From contig JAOUBJ010000001.1 of assembly GCA_029860345.1 (NCBI GenBank), positions 507,089-571,088 on the forward strand: DNA of 64,000 bases. The letters are read 5' to 3'. The notes beneath the pieces were generated by a model. The model was not told where the DNA came from and did not search any database. It was given only the letters and a program-made list of their open reading frames with translations. Made by a program: the position numbers and the translations under genes. Below are positions 17,372-26,922 of the stretch, piece after piece (the stretch's first letter is position 1; each line of letters begins with the position of its first letter). Source of the DNA: Candidatus Zixiibacteriota bacterium. GTDB lineage: Bacteria; Zixibacteria; MSB-5A5; GN15; FEB-12.

Positions 17372-19756
17372 CTACTCGACCAGACAGGCTGGGGGGGCCG
17401 CCGCTCCGTTGAACATGTAGTCAACCAGGTACACAAGGTCGGCTATGTCCACTTGTTTGAAAACATCGCCGATCAGATCGCCGTCGATGTTGGCCTCCTT
17501 CCAGCAGGTAGGTTCGGCGCCGCCTGAGAACATAAAGTCGACCAAAAACACCAGGTCGCTGATGTCTACGATATCAGCCGGGTCGCCATCGATGTTACCG
17601 CGGATATCTTTGCAACAGGAAACCGTTTTTACCACGCCGTTTGACGAGATCGGCTCGTATTCGGCCAGCACACCACTGAATGTAGGCCGTCGATCAAACG
17701 AGCTGTACTGATACCCATCCACCTGGATCACCGCACTGTCACCGACATCGGGTATGCCGACGGTGTGAAAGAAAAGTCGCAATATCGGACCCGTGCCCGG
17801 CATAAGTCCGGGGTAGGGGCCTTCTCCCACTCTCATGCGTAAGGTGAATCTCTTCGTCGCCGGCGACAGGTGAATCATCTGCGTATAGGTGAACGATTCG
17901 GTACGACATCCGGCGACGGTGAAGGAGTCGTAATACAACTCGAGATCACCGGAGTATTCGACGGGAATCATGATGTCGTCGGCAGGAGCATTGTTGGTGG
18001 CATACAGTGTGACTTCGACCGAGCCGGCTTTCTCGATTTCGACCTGCTCGCCGACAATGGTATCGGCCAGGACAGTTATGTAATGTTGTCTGTTTCGGGT
18101 GCGAGCATCGGACTGGGCGTCGATGGTGAGACCGACATCGTAGATACCGCCTTCGTTGAAAGTGCGGCTGACTGTCTGACCGCTGGCGGCTTCGCTGTCG
18201 CTGAAAGCCCAGGTCCAACTGTCCACCGATAACGACGAACTCCCTTCAAAGGTCACATCGAACGGCGCCCAGCCAATCACGGTGTCGGCGTGGAAGTTGA
18301 CACCACCGTCGGTGGCGATCATTCGGCTGGAGTCCATGGTGCAGGGCAAACCGGCTGAGTCGGCCAGATAGTTCGCCCAATTGGTCAGACTGTAGTTGTA
18401 GAGACTCCGGGAATCATCCGGGTTCGTTTCGCTACTCGGATACTGGGCGATTGGGGTCAGTATGTGTTTCGCTGAATACCACGATACGGCCACCGGATCG
18501 GTCGAGGCCAACAGCATGTTGGTGCGCACAATCGTGTCGAGCGTTAGGGGCCCGGTACAGGATGTCCAGTTAGCGTCAACAATGTTCAGCCGGGGCCACG
18601 TCTCTTCCATGATCCGGGCCACCAAAGCGTAGGGGCCGAAGTAGAGGACGTCATGCAAGGGGTCGATACCGCCATAGCGTTGATAGTAGTAGGCAATTGT
18701 ACCCATGCCCACCCAGTTCTTTACTGCGATAGTTGCACCGCCGCGAAAGTGCGCCTTGAGCACCGGGAAGTTGATTATGCACAGCTTCTCCAGGTCATAC
18801 GTTTGGCTCTCTGTATCCCAGATTCCTTTACCGGCAGAGATATAGTAGTCTCCCGAGGGAGACTGGAACTTGGGATAGGTCACATGAGTCGATGGATCGT
18901 ACAGATAGCCGTCGCTCATGTCGCCCTGGTCGTACTCCTGCGGTACGGCGTAAAAGATGGAGAACCAGTCCAACAGAAACACCGGGTATCCCTTGGCGTA
19001 AAAAGTGTTCACGACATCACCAATCGACTGCCGAATGTCGTCGGAATTGTTGTCGGCGTCGTTGATGCCGGTGCCGTGATCCTGAGTGTTGTCGGCGACT
19101 ATTATCTCACCGCTAAAGCCGTCGGGATGTTCGAGGATTTGCGTAATCAGTCCCTTGACCCGATCATTGCTGGTAGTATTCTGGGCCGTCCACTGGTAGT
19201 TCCCTTTTATAACGACAACGTTGTCGGCGCCCACGATTCCATCAGGATGTTCGGCGGTACGGTATAGGTGAATTCCTTCGGTCGTCATTACGTTCCGCAG
19301 TTCGTCCATAGCCGCATCCCTGAGCGATGCATCCGGAACCGAGGCACTACCGGCCGCCAATGATGTCAGACTCGGTGCGATATTGTCCAGCACCACAACT
19401 TTTGCAATCGGATCAGGCACCTCCCAGACCGGAGGTACTTCGACTGCACTGGGCGTCCATCGTCTTTCCTCCGATTGAGAAACGTCGGGCGCTCCCGTAA
19501 TCATCCAGACGACACCGGCCAACACCATCGCCACCGCGCTCACTTTGGCGAATCGTCTCAGCAGGAGACTTCCGGCCAGGAAGGCCGCCGCCGCCAATAT
19601 CCACGACCCAGCCACCGGCATTGCGGCTCGCTGGCACGGATAGGTCAGCCGCTTGGGATTGGCCCCGCTTCGCACCAACAGCCAAATCAGGGCCATCGGT
19701 CCCACCAGCCAGTGCCAGTTATCTTTGATTTGACATAGTTTTCGCTTCGCATCCAT
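17372..19756 (-). CDS. DUF362-PKD-dockerin protein, membrane-anchored, tandem copy 1
   Basis: 794 residues. The start at 19756 is set by the paralogue at 19852-22224, where an in-frame stop precedes the same Met and AAGAGGT lies at the same place. Three hydrophobic segments at about 18-90 come first. A DUF362-type domain follows (about 105-470: VVIKGNYQWTAQN, IVADNTQDHGTGIND, INFPVLKAH, AVKNWVGMGTIAYY). Next are a PKD domain (about 485-565), a beta domain that resembles cohesin (about 580-715: DIMIPVEYSGDLELYYD) and a dockerin-like pair (VDISDLVFLVDFMF, VDIADLVYLVDYMF). DUF362 has no agreed function; some members occur with ferredoxin domains, which are absent here. Probably displayed outside the inner membrane. 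Confidence 0.75.
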   Translation of the reverse strand: MDAKRKLCQIKDNWHWLVGPMALIWLLVRSGANPKRLTYPCQRAAMPVAGSWILAAAAFLAGSLLLRRFAKVSAVAMVLAGVVWMITGAPDVSQSEERRWTPSAVEVPPVWEVPDPIAKVVVLDNIAPSLTSLAAGSASVPDASLRDAAMDELRNVMTTEGIHLYRTAEHPDGIVGADNVVVIKGNYQWTAQNTTSNDRVKGLITQILEHPDGFSGEIIVADNTQDHGTGINDADNNSDDIRQSIGDVVNTFYAKGYPVFLLDWFSIFYAVPQEYDQGDMSDGYLYDPSTHVTYPKFQSPSGDYYISAGKGIWDTESQTYDLEKLCIINFPVLKAHFRGGATIAVKNWVGMGTIAYYYQRYGGIDPLHDVLYFGPYALVARIMEETWPRLNIVDANWTSCTGPLTLDTIVRTNMLLASTDPVAVSWYSAKHILTPIAQYPSSETNPDDSRSLYNYSLTNWANYLADSAGLPCTMDSSRMIATDGGVNFHADTVIGWAPFDVTFEGSSSLSVDSWTWAFSDSEAASGQTVSRTFNEGGIYDVGLTIDAQSDARTRNRQHYITVLADTIVGEQVEIEKAGSVEVTLYATNNAPADDIMIPVEYSGDLELYYDSFTVAGCRTESFTYTQMIHLSPATKRFTLRMRVGEGPYPGLMPGTGPILRLFFHTVGIPDVGDSAVIQVDGYQYSSFDRRPTFSGVLAEYEPISSNGVVKTVSCCKDIRGNIDGDPADIVDISDLVFLVDFMFSGGAEPTCWKEANIDGDLIGDVFKQVDIADLVYLVDYMFNGAAAPPACLVE

Positions 19757-19851
19757 TTTTAACCTCTTGAGCTTTTTGTCCACCTTCCAATGGCTGAGGT
19801 GCCGACCTTTCTGATTTCCAGCACCCGGGGGACCATGTCATCACCTACGGT

Positions 19852-22224
19852 TCAGGCCGGGCATGCTCCCGGCGGCGGACCGCCGTTGAACATATAGTCA
19901 ACCAGATGAACCAGGTCGGCGATGGTGATATCATGAGTATAATCGCCCATGAGATCACCGTCGATGTTCGCCTCCTTCCAGCAGTCCGGATCAGCGCCGC
20001 CTGAAAACATAAAGTCGACTAAGTACACAAGGTCACCGATGTCAACGACGTCCAGTGGATCACCGTCGACATTACCTCGTATGTCTTTGCAACAGTCGGA
20101 AATCCGGACGACGCCCGCGACTGTGGCCGGTGCATAATCGGGCCAGACCCCGGCGAATAGCGGCAGATGATCGCTGGCGCCCACTGTGTAGCCATCGAGA
20201 AGAATCGCGACCGAATCGCCCGACGATGCTCCCACGGTGTGAAAGTGCAGCTTCACTACCGACCCGGTTCCAGCCTGCAAACCGGGGTAGTTGCTCGATG
20301 TTTGAAGTTGCAACGTGAGTTTTTTGCCCACGGGCGAGTAATGCAGAATCTGTACATCTTCAAAGAACTCAGTTCGACATCCGGCCACCGACATGGAGTC
20401 GTACTGCAAATCCAATGTACCTGAAAACTCCACCGGAATTGTAATACTATTCAGAGGTAAGACATTGGCGCCATTGATGACCAATTCGATATTCCCTCCG
20501 ATCGGTAAGTCGAAGGTCGAGGCGGCGAGCGTATCGGCCAAGGCTGCGATATAACGATGTTTGGTGCGAGTACGAGTGTCGCCGTCTGAATCGACCGACA
20601 CAGTCACGTCGTACAATCCGGGGTTTTCGTATGTGTGGGTGGCTGATGGTGTGGTGGATGAGCCGCCATCACCGAAATCCCATTCCCAGCTGTTAACGGA
20701 GAGCAGGGAGGTAGCTTCAAAACCGACTTCCAGCGGAACCGATCCAAAGGCAGTATCGACTTGAAAATTGACGCCCCCGTCAGAGACGGTGATCTCAGCC
20801 GAGTCTTTCGTGCACGGCATCCCGGCCGAGTCGACCAGGTAGGCTGTCCAGTTGTCCAGACACTCGCCATACAGCCCCGTTGCCAGATCGGGATCGGTCT
20901 CATTCGGACGATCTGCAACCGGGGTGAGAATGTACTTGGCGGCATACCATGACACCGCTACCGGATCGGTCGAGGCCAGGATCATATTTGTGCGGGCAAG
21001 AGTATCCAAAATGTGCGGACCGTCACAGGTGGTCCAGGAAGCGTCGACGATACTCAGTCTCGGATACGTTGCCTCCATAATCCGTGCCGTGAGCGCATAG
21101 GGAGTAAACAAGTAGGTGTAGTGAAGCGGGTCTATACCGCCGTAGCGCTCGTTGTAATAGGCTATGGTGCCCATGCCTATCCAGTTCTTTACCGCGATAG
21201 TAGCACCGGCCATCCAATGCGCCTTAAGGACGGGGAAGTTGATGATACACAGTTTGGAGGAATCGTAGCTGGATGTCTGCGGATCCCAGATGCCCTTGCC
21301 GGCTGAGATGTAATACTGCTCCGATGGAGATCGGAATTTCGGATACGTTACGCGGGTGTAAGAGTCATAGGTAAAACCATCGCTCATGTCGCCCAGTTCA
21401 TACTCCCACACGACTTCGTAGAACATGCTGAACCAGTCGACCAGGTACACCGGGTAACCTTTGTCGTAGAAGCTGTTGACAACATCAACGATTGATTGTT
21501 CTTGGTCATCCGAGTTGTTGTCGAAATCGTTGATGCCGGTACCGTGATCCTGCGTGTTATCGGCTACTATTATCTCGCCGGTGAAGCCATCGGGGTGATT
21601 CAGGATTTGCCAAATCAGACCCTTGACCCGGTCTGCGCTGGTCACGTTCTGGGCTGTCCACTGGAAATTGCCCTTGATAAGCACGACGTTGTCGGCCCCT
21701 ACAACACCCTCCGGCTGTGACTGATTTCGATACAGGTGAATTCCCTCGGCCGTCATCGCGCCCAGCAGTTCATCCATAACATCGTCGCTGAGATTCTCAT
21801 CCGGCACGGAGGCGTCGCCTGCAGCCAACGTGACCATGGCCGGGCGAAGACCGTCCAGGACCACAACTTTGGAAGTCGGGTCGGGCACTTGCCATACCGG
21901 AGGTGGCGCGATGCTTTCCATCTGCCAGCGAACCGTCCGTGACTGCGAGACATCAGGGGAGCCGGCTATCATCCAAATGACTCCAGCCAGCACCATTGCA
22001 ACCGCGCTCACTTTGGCGAATCGTCTCAGCAGAAGACTGCCGGCGAAAAAGGCGGCAGCCGCCAAGACCCAAGAAGCCGCAACCGGCATCGCCGCCCGCT
22101 GGCACGGATAGGTCAGCCGCTTGGGATTGGCGCCGCTTCTCACCAACAACCATATCAGGGCCATCGGTCCCACCAGCCAGTGCCAGTGGTTCTTGATTTG
22201 ACACAGTCTTCGCTTCGCATCCAT
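19852..22224 (-). CDS. DUF362-PKD-dockerin protein, membrane-anchored, tandem copy 2
   Basis: 790 residues, ATG with AAGAGGT upstream. It shares the whole architecture of the gene at 17372-19756: a nearly identical hydrophobic N-terminus (WHWLVGPMALIWLLVRSGA), DUF362 (VLIKGNFQWTAQN, IVADNTQDHGTGIND, INFPVLKAH, AVKNWIGMGTIAYY), a PKD domain (EWDFGDGGSSTTPSATHTYE), a cohesin-like beta domain and a dockerin-like pair (VDIGDLVYLVDFMF, ITIADLVHLVDYMF). The two copies are most alike in the N-terminus and DUF362 part and differ more in the PKD and cohesin-like parts. The upstream non-coding stretch is also duplicated, so this was a tandem duplication of about 2.47 kb. Function unknown. Confidence 0.75.
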   Translation of the reverse strand: MDAKRRLCQIKNHWHWLVGPMALIWLLVRSGANPKRLTYPCQRAAMPVAASWVLAAAAFFAGSLLLRRFAKVSAVAMVLAGVIWMIAGSPDVSQSRTVRWQMESIAPPPVWQVPDPTSKVVVLDGLRPAMVTLAAGDASVPDENLSDDVMDELLGAMTAEGIHLYRNQSQPEGVVGADNVVLIKGNFQWTAQNVTSADRVKGLIWQILNHPDGFTGEIIVADNTQDHGTGINDFDNNSDDQEQSIVDVVNSFYDKGYPVYLVDWFSMFYEVVWEYELGDMSDGFTYDSYTRVTYPKFRSPSEQYYISAGKGIWDPQTSSYDSSKLCIINFPVLKAHWMAGATIAVKNWIGMGTIAYYNERYGGIDPLHYTYLFTPYALTARIMEATYPRLSIVDASWTTCDGPHILDTLARTNMILASTDPVAVSWYAAKYILTPVADRPNETDPDLATGLYGECLDNWTAYLVDSAGMPCTKDSAEITVSDGGVNFQVDTAFGSVPLEVGFEATSLLSVNSWEWDFGDGGSSTTPSATHTYENPGLYDVTVSVDSDGDTRTRTKHRYIAALADTLAASTFDLPIGGNIELVINGANVLPLNSITIPVEFSGTLDLQYDSMSVAGCRTEFFEDVQILHYSPVGKKLTLQLQTSSNYPGLQAGTGSVVKLHFHTVGASSGDSVAILLDGYTVGASDHLPLFAGVWPDYAPATVAGVVRISDCCKDIRGNVDGDPLDVVDIGDLVYLVDFMFSGGADPDCWKEANIDGDLMGDYTHDITIADLVHLVDYMFNGGPPPGACPA

Positions 22225-22318
22225 TTTTTACCTCTTGAGCTTTCTGTCCGCCGTCCCATAGCTGCGATGTCGACCTCTCTGACTTCCGGCACGTCCGGAC
22301 AGTGTCGTCACCAACGGT

Positions 22319-25300
22319 TCAGGCTGGACAGGCACCCGGCGCCGGTCCGCCGTTGAACATATAGTCAACCAGGTAGACCAGATCAGAAATCGTCACCAAA
22401 GCACCGCCATCAGCGTCGACATCGGCTTGCGTCATGCAAGCCGGGGCATCGCCTCCGGAAAACATAAAGTCCACCATGTAGACCAGGTCCGCGATCGATA
22501 TCTGACCGCCGCCGTCATAGTCAATGTCACCACGTTGGATACAGCAGCAAGCGTCACCAATCCCGTCGCCATTGCTGTCTTCCTGTCCGGGGTTCGGTGT
22601 GCTCGGGCAATTGTCGACCTCGGCGCACCAACCATCGGAATCGATATCGTTTTCAGCATCATTGGGACACAGGTCGCACACATCGCCGATCATGTCACCG
22701 TCGACATCGACCTGTTCCGGGTTGAAAACGTCCGGACAGTTGTCCACGCCGCAGGCGTCGGCCGGCTGGCCGGGGTCGGCGTAACCGTCGCGATCCGAGT
22801 CAACAGCGTAGCAAAGGTCGCCACCTTCGATGGCGTTGACGAATTGATTGACATCAAGGTCGGTATAGATATCTTCAATACCTGACGGCCAGGCAATAAC
22901 CAGCGAATCTATCAACACCGCGTCACCAAGACCGAATTCCGCGTTAAGTGAATTCTGAGTGCAGTATCCGTTTTGCGACGAGATCTCGTGCGTTTGCCAC
23001 ACCGGCGCGCCGTCTATAGTCGCCTTGACCGACAGTCTGGCGCCGACGGCTGAATTGTTGGAGACCACGCCAACACAGTTGACATTGATCCAACTATTGG
23101 CGCTGCCGACCTCGTTGCGATACAGATTGTTGTTCTCCGACTCACCAAACCAACGGGCCACCACCAAGTCCTGGTCACCGTCGTTATCATAGTCACCCCA
23201 GGCGCATCCGTAGGCCCATCCGGTGTCTTTGGTAATTGCATAGTCCGTGATCTGAGCGAAGTTTCCGCTGCCGTCATTCTCATAAAACAAACATGGTTGC
23301 ACGCCACCATAGCCCACGGCTACGAACAGATCGAGATCACCGTCGTTATCATAGTCAATCCAACTGCTGCCGATGGCATTCTTGGAGTCGGATACGACTA
23401 CCCCACTGGTCACGCGCTCAAAAGTACCGTCGCCAAGGTTGCGATAGAGAAAGTTGTTGGACAAGCCGTTGTTGGCAACGAACAGATCAAGGTATCCATC
23501 GTTGTCATAGTCGCCCCAACTGGCCCCCCAGGACTTGCCGTAATTGCTGACGATGTCCTGGCCGGTAACCTGCACAAAGGAACCATCACCCTGGTTCTCA
23601 AAAAGGGAGTTGTGGGCGTTGGACTCGTTGGCCACAAATAGATCGAGATCGCCGTCGTTGTCGTAGTCGCCCCAGACGCCGCAGCGGGAGGGCACTGCCT
23701 CATCGACGATCGGTCCTGAGGTCACGGCTGTGAAGGACTCATCACCATTGTTGAGATAGAGAAAGTTCCGCAAGTTGCCTGAGGAATTGGCCACGAACAG
23801 GTCGAGATCACCATCATTGTCCAGGTCGCCCCAACTGGCTGCTTCGGAATAGCCACTGTTGGTCGCGGGCGGCTGGGCGGTCACCTGGGTGAACGCTCCG
23901 GCGCCGTCGCCCAGGTAGAGCAAATTGTTTTGATTGTACCAGTTGGCCACGAAGGCATCGACATAGCCGTCGTTGTTATAGTCGGCCAGGGTGGCGCCGT
24001 CGGAACTGCGACCGTCGGATACAATGTCGCCGGTAACAACTTCGGTGAAGCTGCCGTCCATGTTGTTTTTGTAAAGCATGTTGTCGTCGCCGCCGCTCTG
24101 CCCGTTGCTGACGAACACATCAAGCCAGCCGTCGTTGTCGACATCGACAAAGTTGGCGCTGCGTGAACCGCGACCATCGGACACGATAGCACTGAAAACG
24201 ACCTCAGTGAACACATCAGCGTCGCACAGATCACCAACACCGTCGCCGTCAGTGTCATCCTGACCCGGATTGAAAACGGCCGGACAATTGTCGGTCGGGC
24301 AGTCACCCTCGCCGACATCAAGCAGACCATCGCCGTCGGAATCGACACCGTTGCAAAGAGCCGACAAACCTTCGACGGCCGTGTAATCCTGGTTGACTGT
24401 CACGTTCAGAATGGTGTCGGCCATGCCGGACGGCCAGGCGATGATTACCTGGTCAACGACCGTGGCATCGCCAAGTCCAAAACTCAGCCGGACGTCACTC
24501 TGGCTGCGGTGGCTATAATTAGTGCGCACCTCTCGCATTTGCGTAACACTGTTGCCGCCGATTGTCGCCGTCAGACGCACCTGCGCCCCGACACCCATAC
24601 TGTTGGACACGACGCCGAGTGTCTTGATTCTGATCCAGTTGCCGGTCGAACTCTCATTGGTATACAAGTAATTGTCGTAGTCTTCCCAGTTGGCCATATA
24701 GATATCAAGGTCGCCGTCGTCATCGTAGTCGGCTGCACCGGTACCGGATGAATTCCCCAGGCGCGTCACGATCTCACCGACAGTTATCTCTGTAAAATCA
24801 CCGGCGCCGTCATTCTCATACAATCGGTTAGGCGCCATGTATCTGGTGATCAGGATATCCAGATCGCCATCGTTGTCGAAATCACCCCACGTACCGCTGC
24901 CTGAAGGGCCGGTGTTGGCGGCCACCACACTGGACGTAAGCTCAACAAACACACCCGCACCGTCATTGCGATAGAGTTTGTCCGGTTCGCCGGGCGGGTT
25001 ATACTGACCGTTGGCCAGCAACAGGTCCAGGTCTCCGTCGTTGTCATAGTCACCCCAGCTACCGCCATGCGAGGATGATGCATCCGAAGTCACCGGACTA
25101 CCGGTCACTTTCGTGAACGTCCCATCACCTTCGTTGTGATAGAGAAAATTGTGTTCATGACCGGTGTTGGCCACGAACAGGTCCAGATATCCGTCGTTGT
25201 CGTAATCGCCCCAGGCGGCGCCCCACGAGTAGCCAATATCCGTTAAGAATGGTTCATCGTAGATACGTGTAAACGTCATGTCTCCGTTGTTATGATAAAG

Positions 25301-25921
25301 AGCATTGGTGCTCAGACTGTTGGGCACAAAGAGATCGAGAAAGCCGTCGTTGTCATAGTCACCCCAGGCACAGGTGTATGACGTGGCCTCGTCGGTCACA
25401 ATGGCGCCCTCGGTGACCTTGGTGAAGCTTTGGTCTCCGTTGTTCAGATAAAGAAAATTCGCACGGTTCGACTGATTGGCTACATAGAGGTCCGGGAAGC
25501 CGTCGTTGTTATAGTCACCCCAACAGGGACCGGACGAAAAGGGCTGGAAACCGCCGCTCGCTTCGTTGACAATCGCCCCGTCGGTGATAAAAGTGAACTG
25601 CGTATCACTCTCATGATGATACAGAAAATTGTTCTGATCTTGCCAATTGGCAATAAACAGATCGACCTGACCATCCCGATCATAATCGCACCAGGCGACA
25701 CCTGCTGAGATACCACCATTCGATACAACTTCGGCGAATTGAAGTCGCGAGAATGAGATTTCGGCGTATACCTGCGGTGACAGTAAGAACCCCGCAACGG
25801 TTACTGCCACCAGCAGGTACACGAACCTTGACTGGGTCGACCGAACCCGCCCGAAAAGGCGGCTGGTCTGTAATTTGTTTTGGATGTAACTTTTTTCCGT
25901 CTGCCTCGTTGTTGCACGCAT
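22319..25921 (-). CDS. Large secreted VCBS / ASPIC-UnbV / thrombospondin-3 protein with dockerin
   Basis: 1200 residues. The start at 25921 is preferred over a TTG at 25942 because TAGGAGA precedes it. A signal peptide or signal anchor lies at about 33-55. Two homologous halves follow. Each has about six or seven FG-GAP/VCBS units of the form WGDYDNDG.LDLFVAN, then an ASPIC/UnbV module (half 1 VVDQVIIAWPSGMADTIL, half 2 LIDSLVIAWPSGIEDIYT), then Asp-rich thrombospondin type 3 calcium repeats (DTDGDGVGDLCD, DVDGDMIGDVCD). A dockerin-like pair (ISIADLVYMVDFMF, VTISDLVYLVDYMF) ends the protein. Two beta-propellers loaded with calcium are expected; CRTAC1-like proteins share the propeller-ASPIC order. 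Probably extracellular or surface adhesion. No catalytic motif is visible. Confidence 0.85.
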   Translation of the reverse strand: MRATTRQTEKSYIQNKLQTSRLFGRVRSTQSRFVYLLVAVTVAGFLLSPQVYAEISFSRLQFAEVVSNGGISAGVAWCDYDRDGQVDLFIANWQDQNNFLYHHESDTQFTFITDGAIVNEASGGFQPFSSGPCWGDYNNDGFPDLYVANQSNRANFLYLNNGDQSFTKVTEGAIVTDEATSYTCAWGDYDNDGFLDLFVPNSLSTNALYHNNGDMTFTRIYDEPFLTDIGYSWGAAWGDYDNDGYLDLFVANTGHEHNFLYHNEGDGTFTKVTGSPVTSDASSSHGGSWGDYDNDGDLDLLLANGQYNPPGEPDKLYRNDGAGVFVELTSSVVAANTGPSGSGTWGDFDNDGDLDILITRYMAPNRLYENDGAGDFTEITVGEIVTRLGNSSGTGAADYDDDGDLDIYMANWEDYDNYLYTNESSTGNWIRIKTLGVVSNSMGVGAQVRLTATIGGNSVTQMREVRTNYSHRSQSDVRLSFGLGDATVVDQVIIAWPSGMADTILNVTVNQDYTAVEGLSALCNGVDSDGDGLLDVGEGDCPTDNCPAVFNPGQDDTDGDGVGDLCDADVFTEVVFSAIVSDGRGSRSANFVDVDNDGWLDVFVSNGQSGGDDNMLYKNNMDGSFTEVVTGDIVSDGRSSDGATLADYNNDGYVDAFVANWYNQNNLLYLGDGAGAFTQVTAQPPATNSGYSEAASWGDLDNDGDLDLFVANSSGNLRNFLYLNNGDESFTAVTSGPIVDEAVPSRCGVWGDYDNDGDLDLFVANESNAHNSLFENQGDGSFVQVTGQDIVSNYGKSWGASWGDYDNDGYLDLFVANNGLSNNFLYRNLGDGTFERVTSGVVVSDSKNAIGSSWIDYDNDGDLDLFVAVGYGGVQPCLFYENDGSGNFAQITDYAITKDTGWAYGCAWGDYDNDGDQDLVVARWFGESENNNLYRNEVGSANSWINVNCVGVVSNNSAVGARLSVKATIDGAPVWQTHEISSQNGYCTQNSLNAEFGLGDAVLIDSLVIAWPSGIEDIYTDLDVNQFVNAIEGGDLCYAVDSDRDGYADPGQPADACGVDNCPDVFNPEQVDVDGDMIGDVCDLCPNDAENDIDSDGWCAEVDNCPSTPNPGQEDSNGDGIGDACCCIQRGDIDYDGGGQISIADLVYMVDFMFSGGDAPACMTQADVDADGGALVTISDLVYLVDYMFNGGPAPGACPA

Positions 25922-26151
25922 CGTGAGTCTCCTATCTCTCAATTGATGTGCTGCGTCTCATAAGTCGTGAGTCCCGCAATCTGTCGACTAGTCGATCAAC
26001 TAAATGGTCGTCCGGATTTCATCAACCTTACATTGATTCCGGATCAACACGACTTACCCCATTGACGAATCAGGTTCCCCGGCGTTGCGGTTGTGTGACC
26101 ACCAGCGGCGGCGCGGGACGAGCGGCTATTGAAGAGTGATAAACGGATTGA

Positions 26152-26922
26152 TCAGAGATCGCCGAGGACTTGATCTAATTGCGGGCGGAACCGTCGGCTC
26201 AGCGGCAAACGGCTGCCGTCCTCAAGCTGCACCAGGTAATCTCCGTGGAGATGAGCTTCAAGTTGCTTGACCCGGTCCAGGTTGACAATTACAGTGCGAT
26301 GGATACGCGCAAATCCGGCCGGGTCCAGTTGCTGCATGATCCCCTTCATGGTTTCGCGCAGAAGATGCGTTCGCCGTCCGACGTGCAGTTTAACGTAGTT
26401 GCCGGCCGATTCGACCCAATCGATCTGGTCGATTTTGAGGATGGTAATGCGCCCACTTTCTCTGATGAGGATACGTCGGCGCAGTCGTTTCTCTTTATAG
26501 AGGCTGTCCATCAGCGACTCCGCCTCGGACGAACCATCGCCCCCCTGCCTTAGAGCCAACTCGCGCAGGGCACGATCGACGGCATCATGAAAGCGGGCCT
26601 GGTCGTATGGTTTGAGCAAGTAGTCCACGGCGTGAACTTCAAACGCTTTGACGGCATATTGGTCATAGGCAGTCACAAAAACCACGACCGGCATCCTCTG
26701 AGGACCTATCGTCTGAAAAACCTCGAATCCATCAAGCTGAGGCATCTGGATATCCAGAAAGACGAGTTGCGGCGCCGTTTCGACAATCGAGTGTACCGCC
26801 TCGCGACCGTTGGCACATTCGCCGATGATTCTGATTCTTGGATGATCTTTCAGCAGGGTGCGAATTCGCCGGCGGGCCAGCGGCTCATCATCAACAATGA
26901 GCGTTTCAACGGCATTGTTCAT
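26152..26922 (-). CDS. LytTR-family response regulator
   Basis: 256 residues. Residues 5-122 are a receiver domain, with acidic residues D11 and D12, the phospho-acceptor D57 in FLDIQMPQ, T/A at the switch (FVTAYDQYA) and a KPYD motif. Residues about 150-253 are a LytTR DNA-binding domain (ILIRESGRI..DWVESAGNYVKLH..FARIHRTVIVNL..SRR). It should bind direct repeats as a dimer when phosphorylated. Its start overlaps the end of the upstream sensor kinase gene by 4 bases, so the kinase is its partner. No target operator was identified. Confidence 0.93.
   Translation of the reverse strand: MNNAVETLIVDDEPLARRRIRTLLKDHPRIRIIGECANGREAVHSIVETAPQLVFLDIQMPQLDGFEVFQTIGPQRMPVVVFVTAYDQYAVKAFEVHAVDYLLKPYDQARFHDAVDRALRELALRQGGDGSSEAESLMDSLYKEKRLRRRILIRESGRITILKIDQIDWVESAGNYVKLHVGRRTHLLRETMKGIMQQLDPAGFARIHRTVIVNLDRVKQLEAHLHGDYLVQLEDGSRLPLSRRFRPQLDQVLGDL

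Noticed and set aside
18653-19267. A 204-residue plus-strand frame, and similar frames inside the paralogue
   Set aside because: Shadow of the DUF362 gene, where GC-rich third positions keep the antisense frame open. It appears in both duplicates for that reason.
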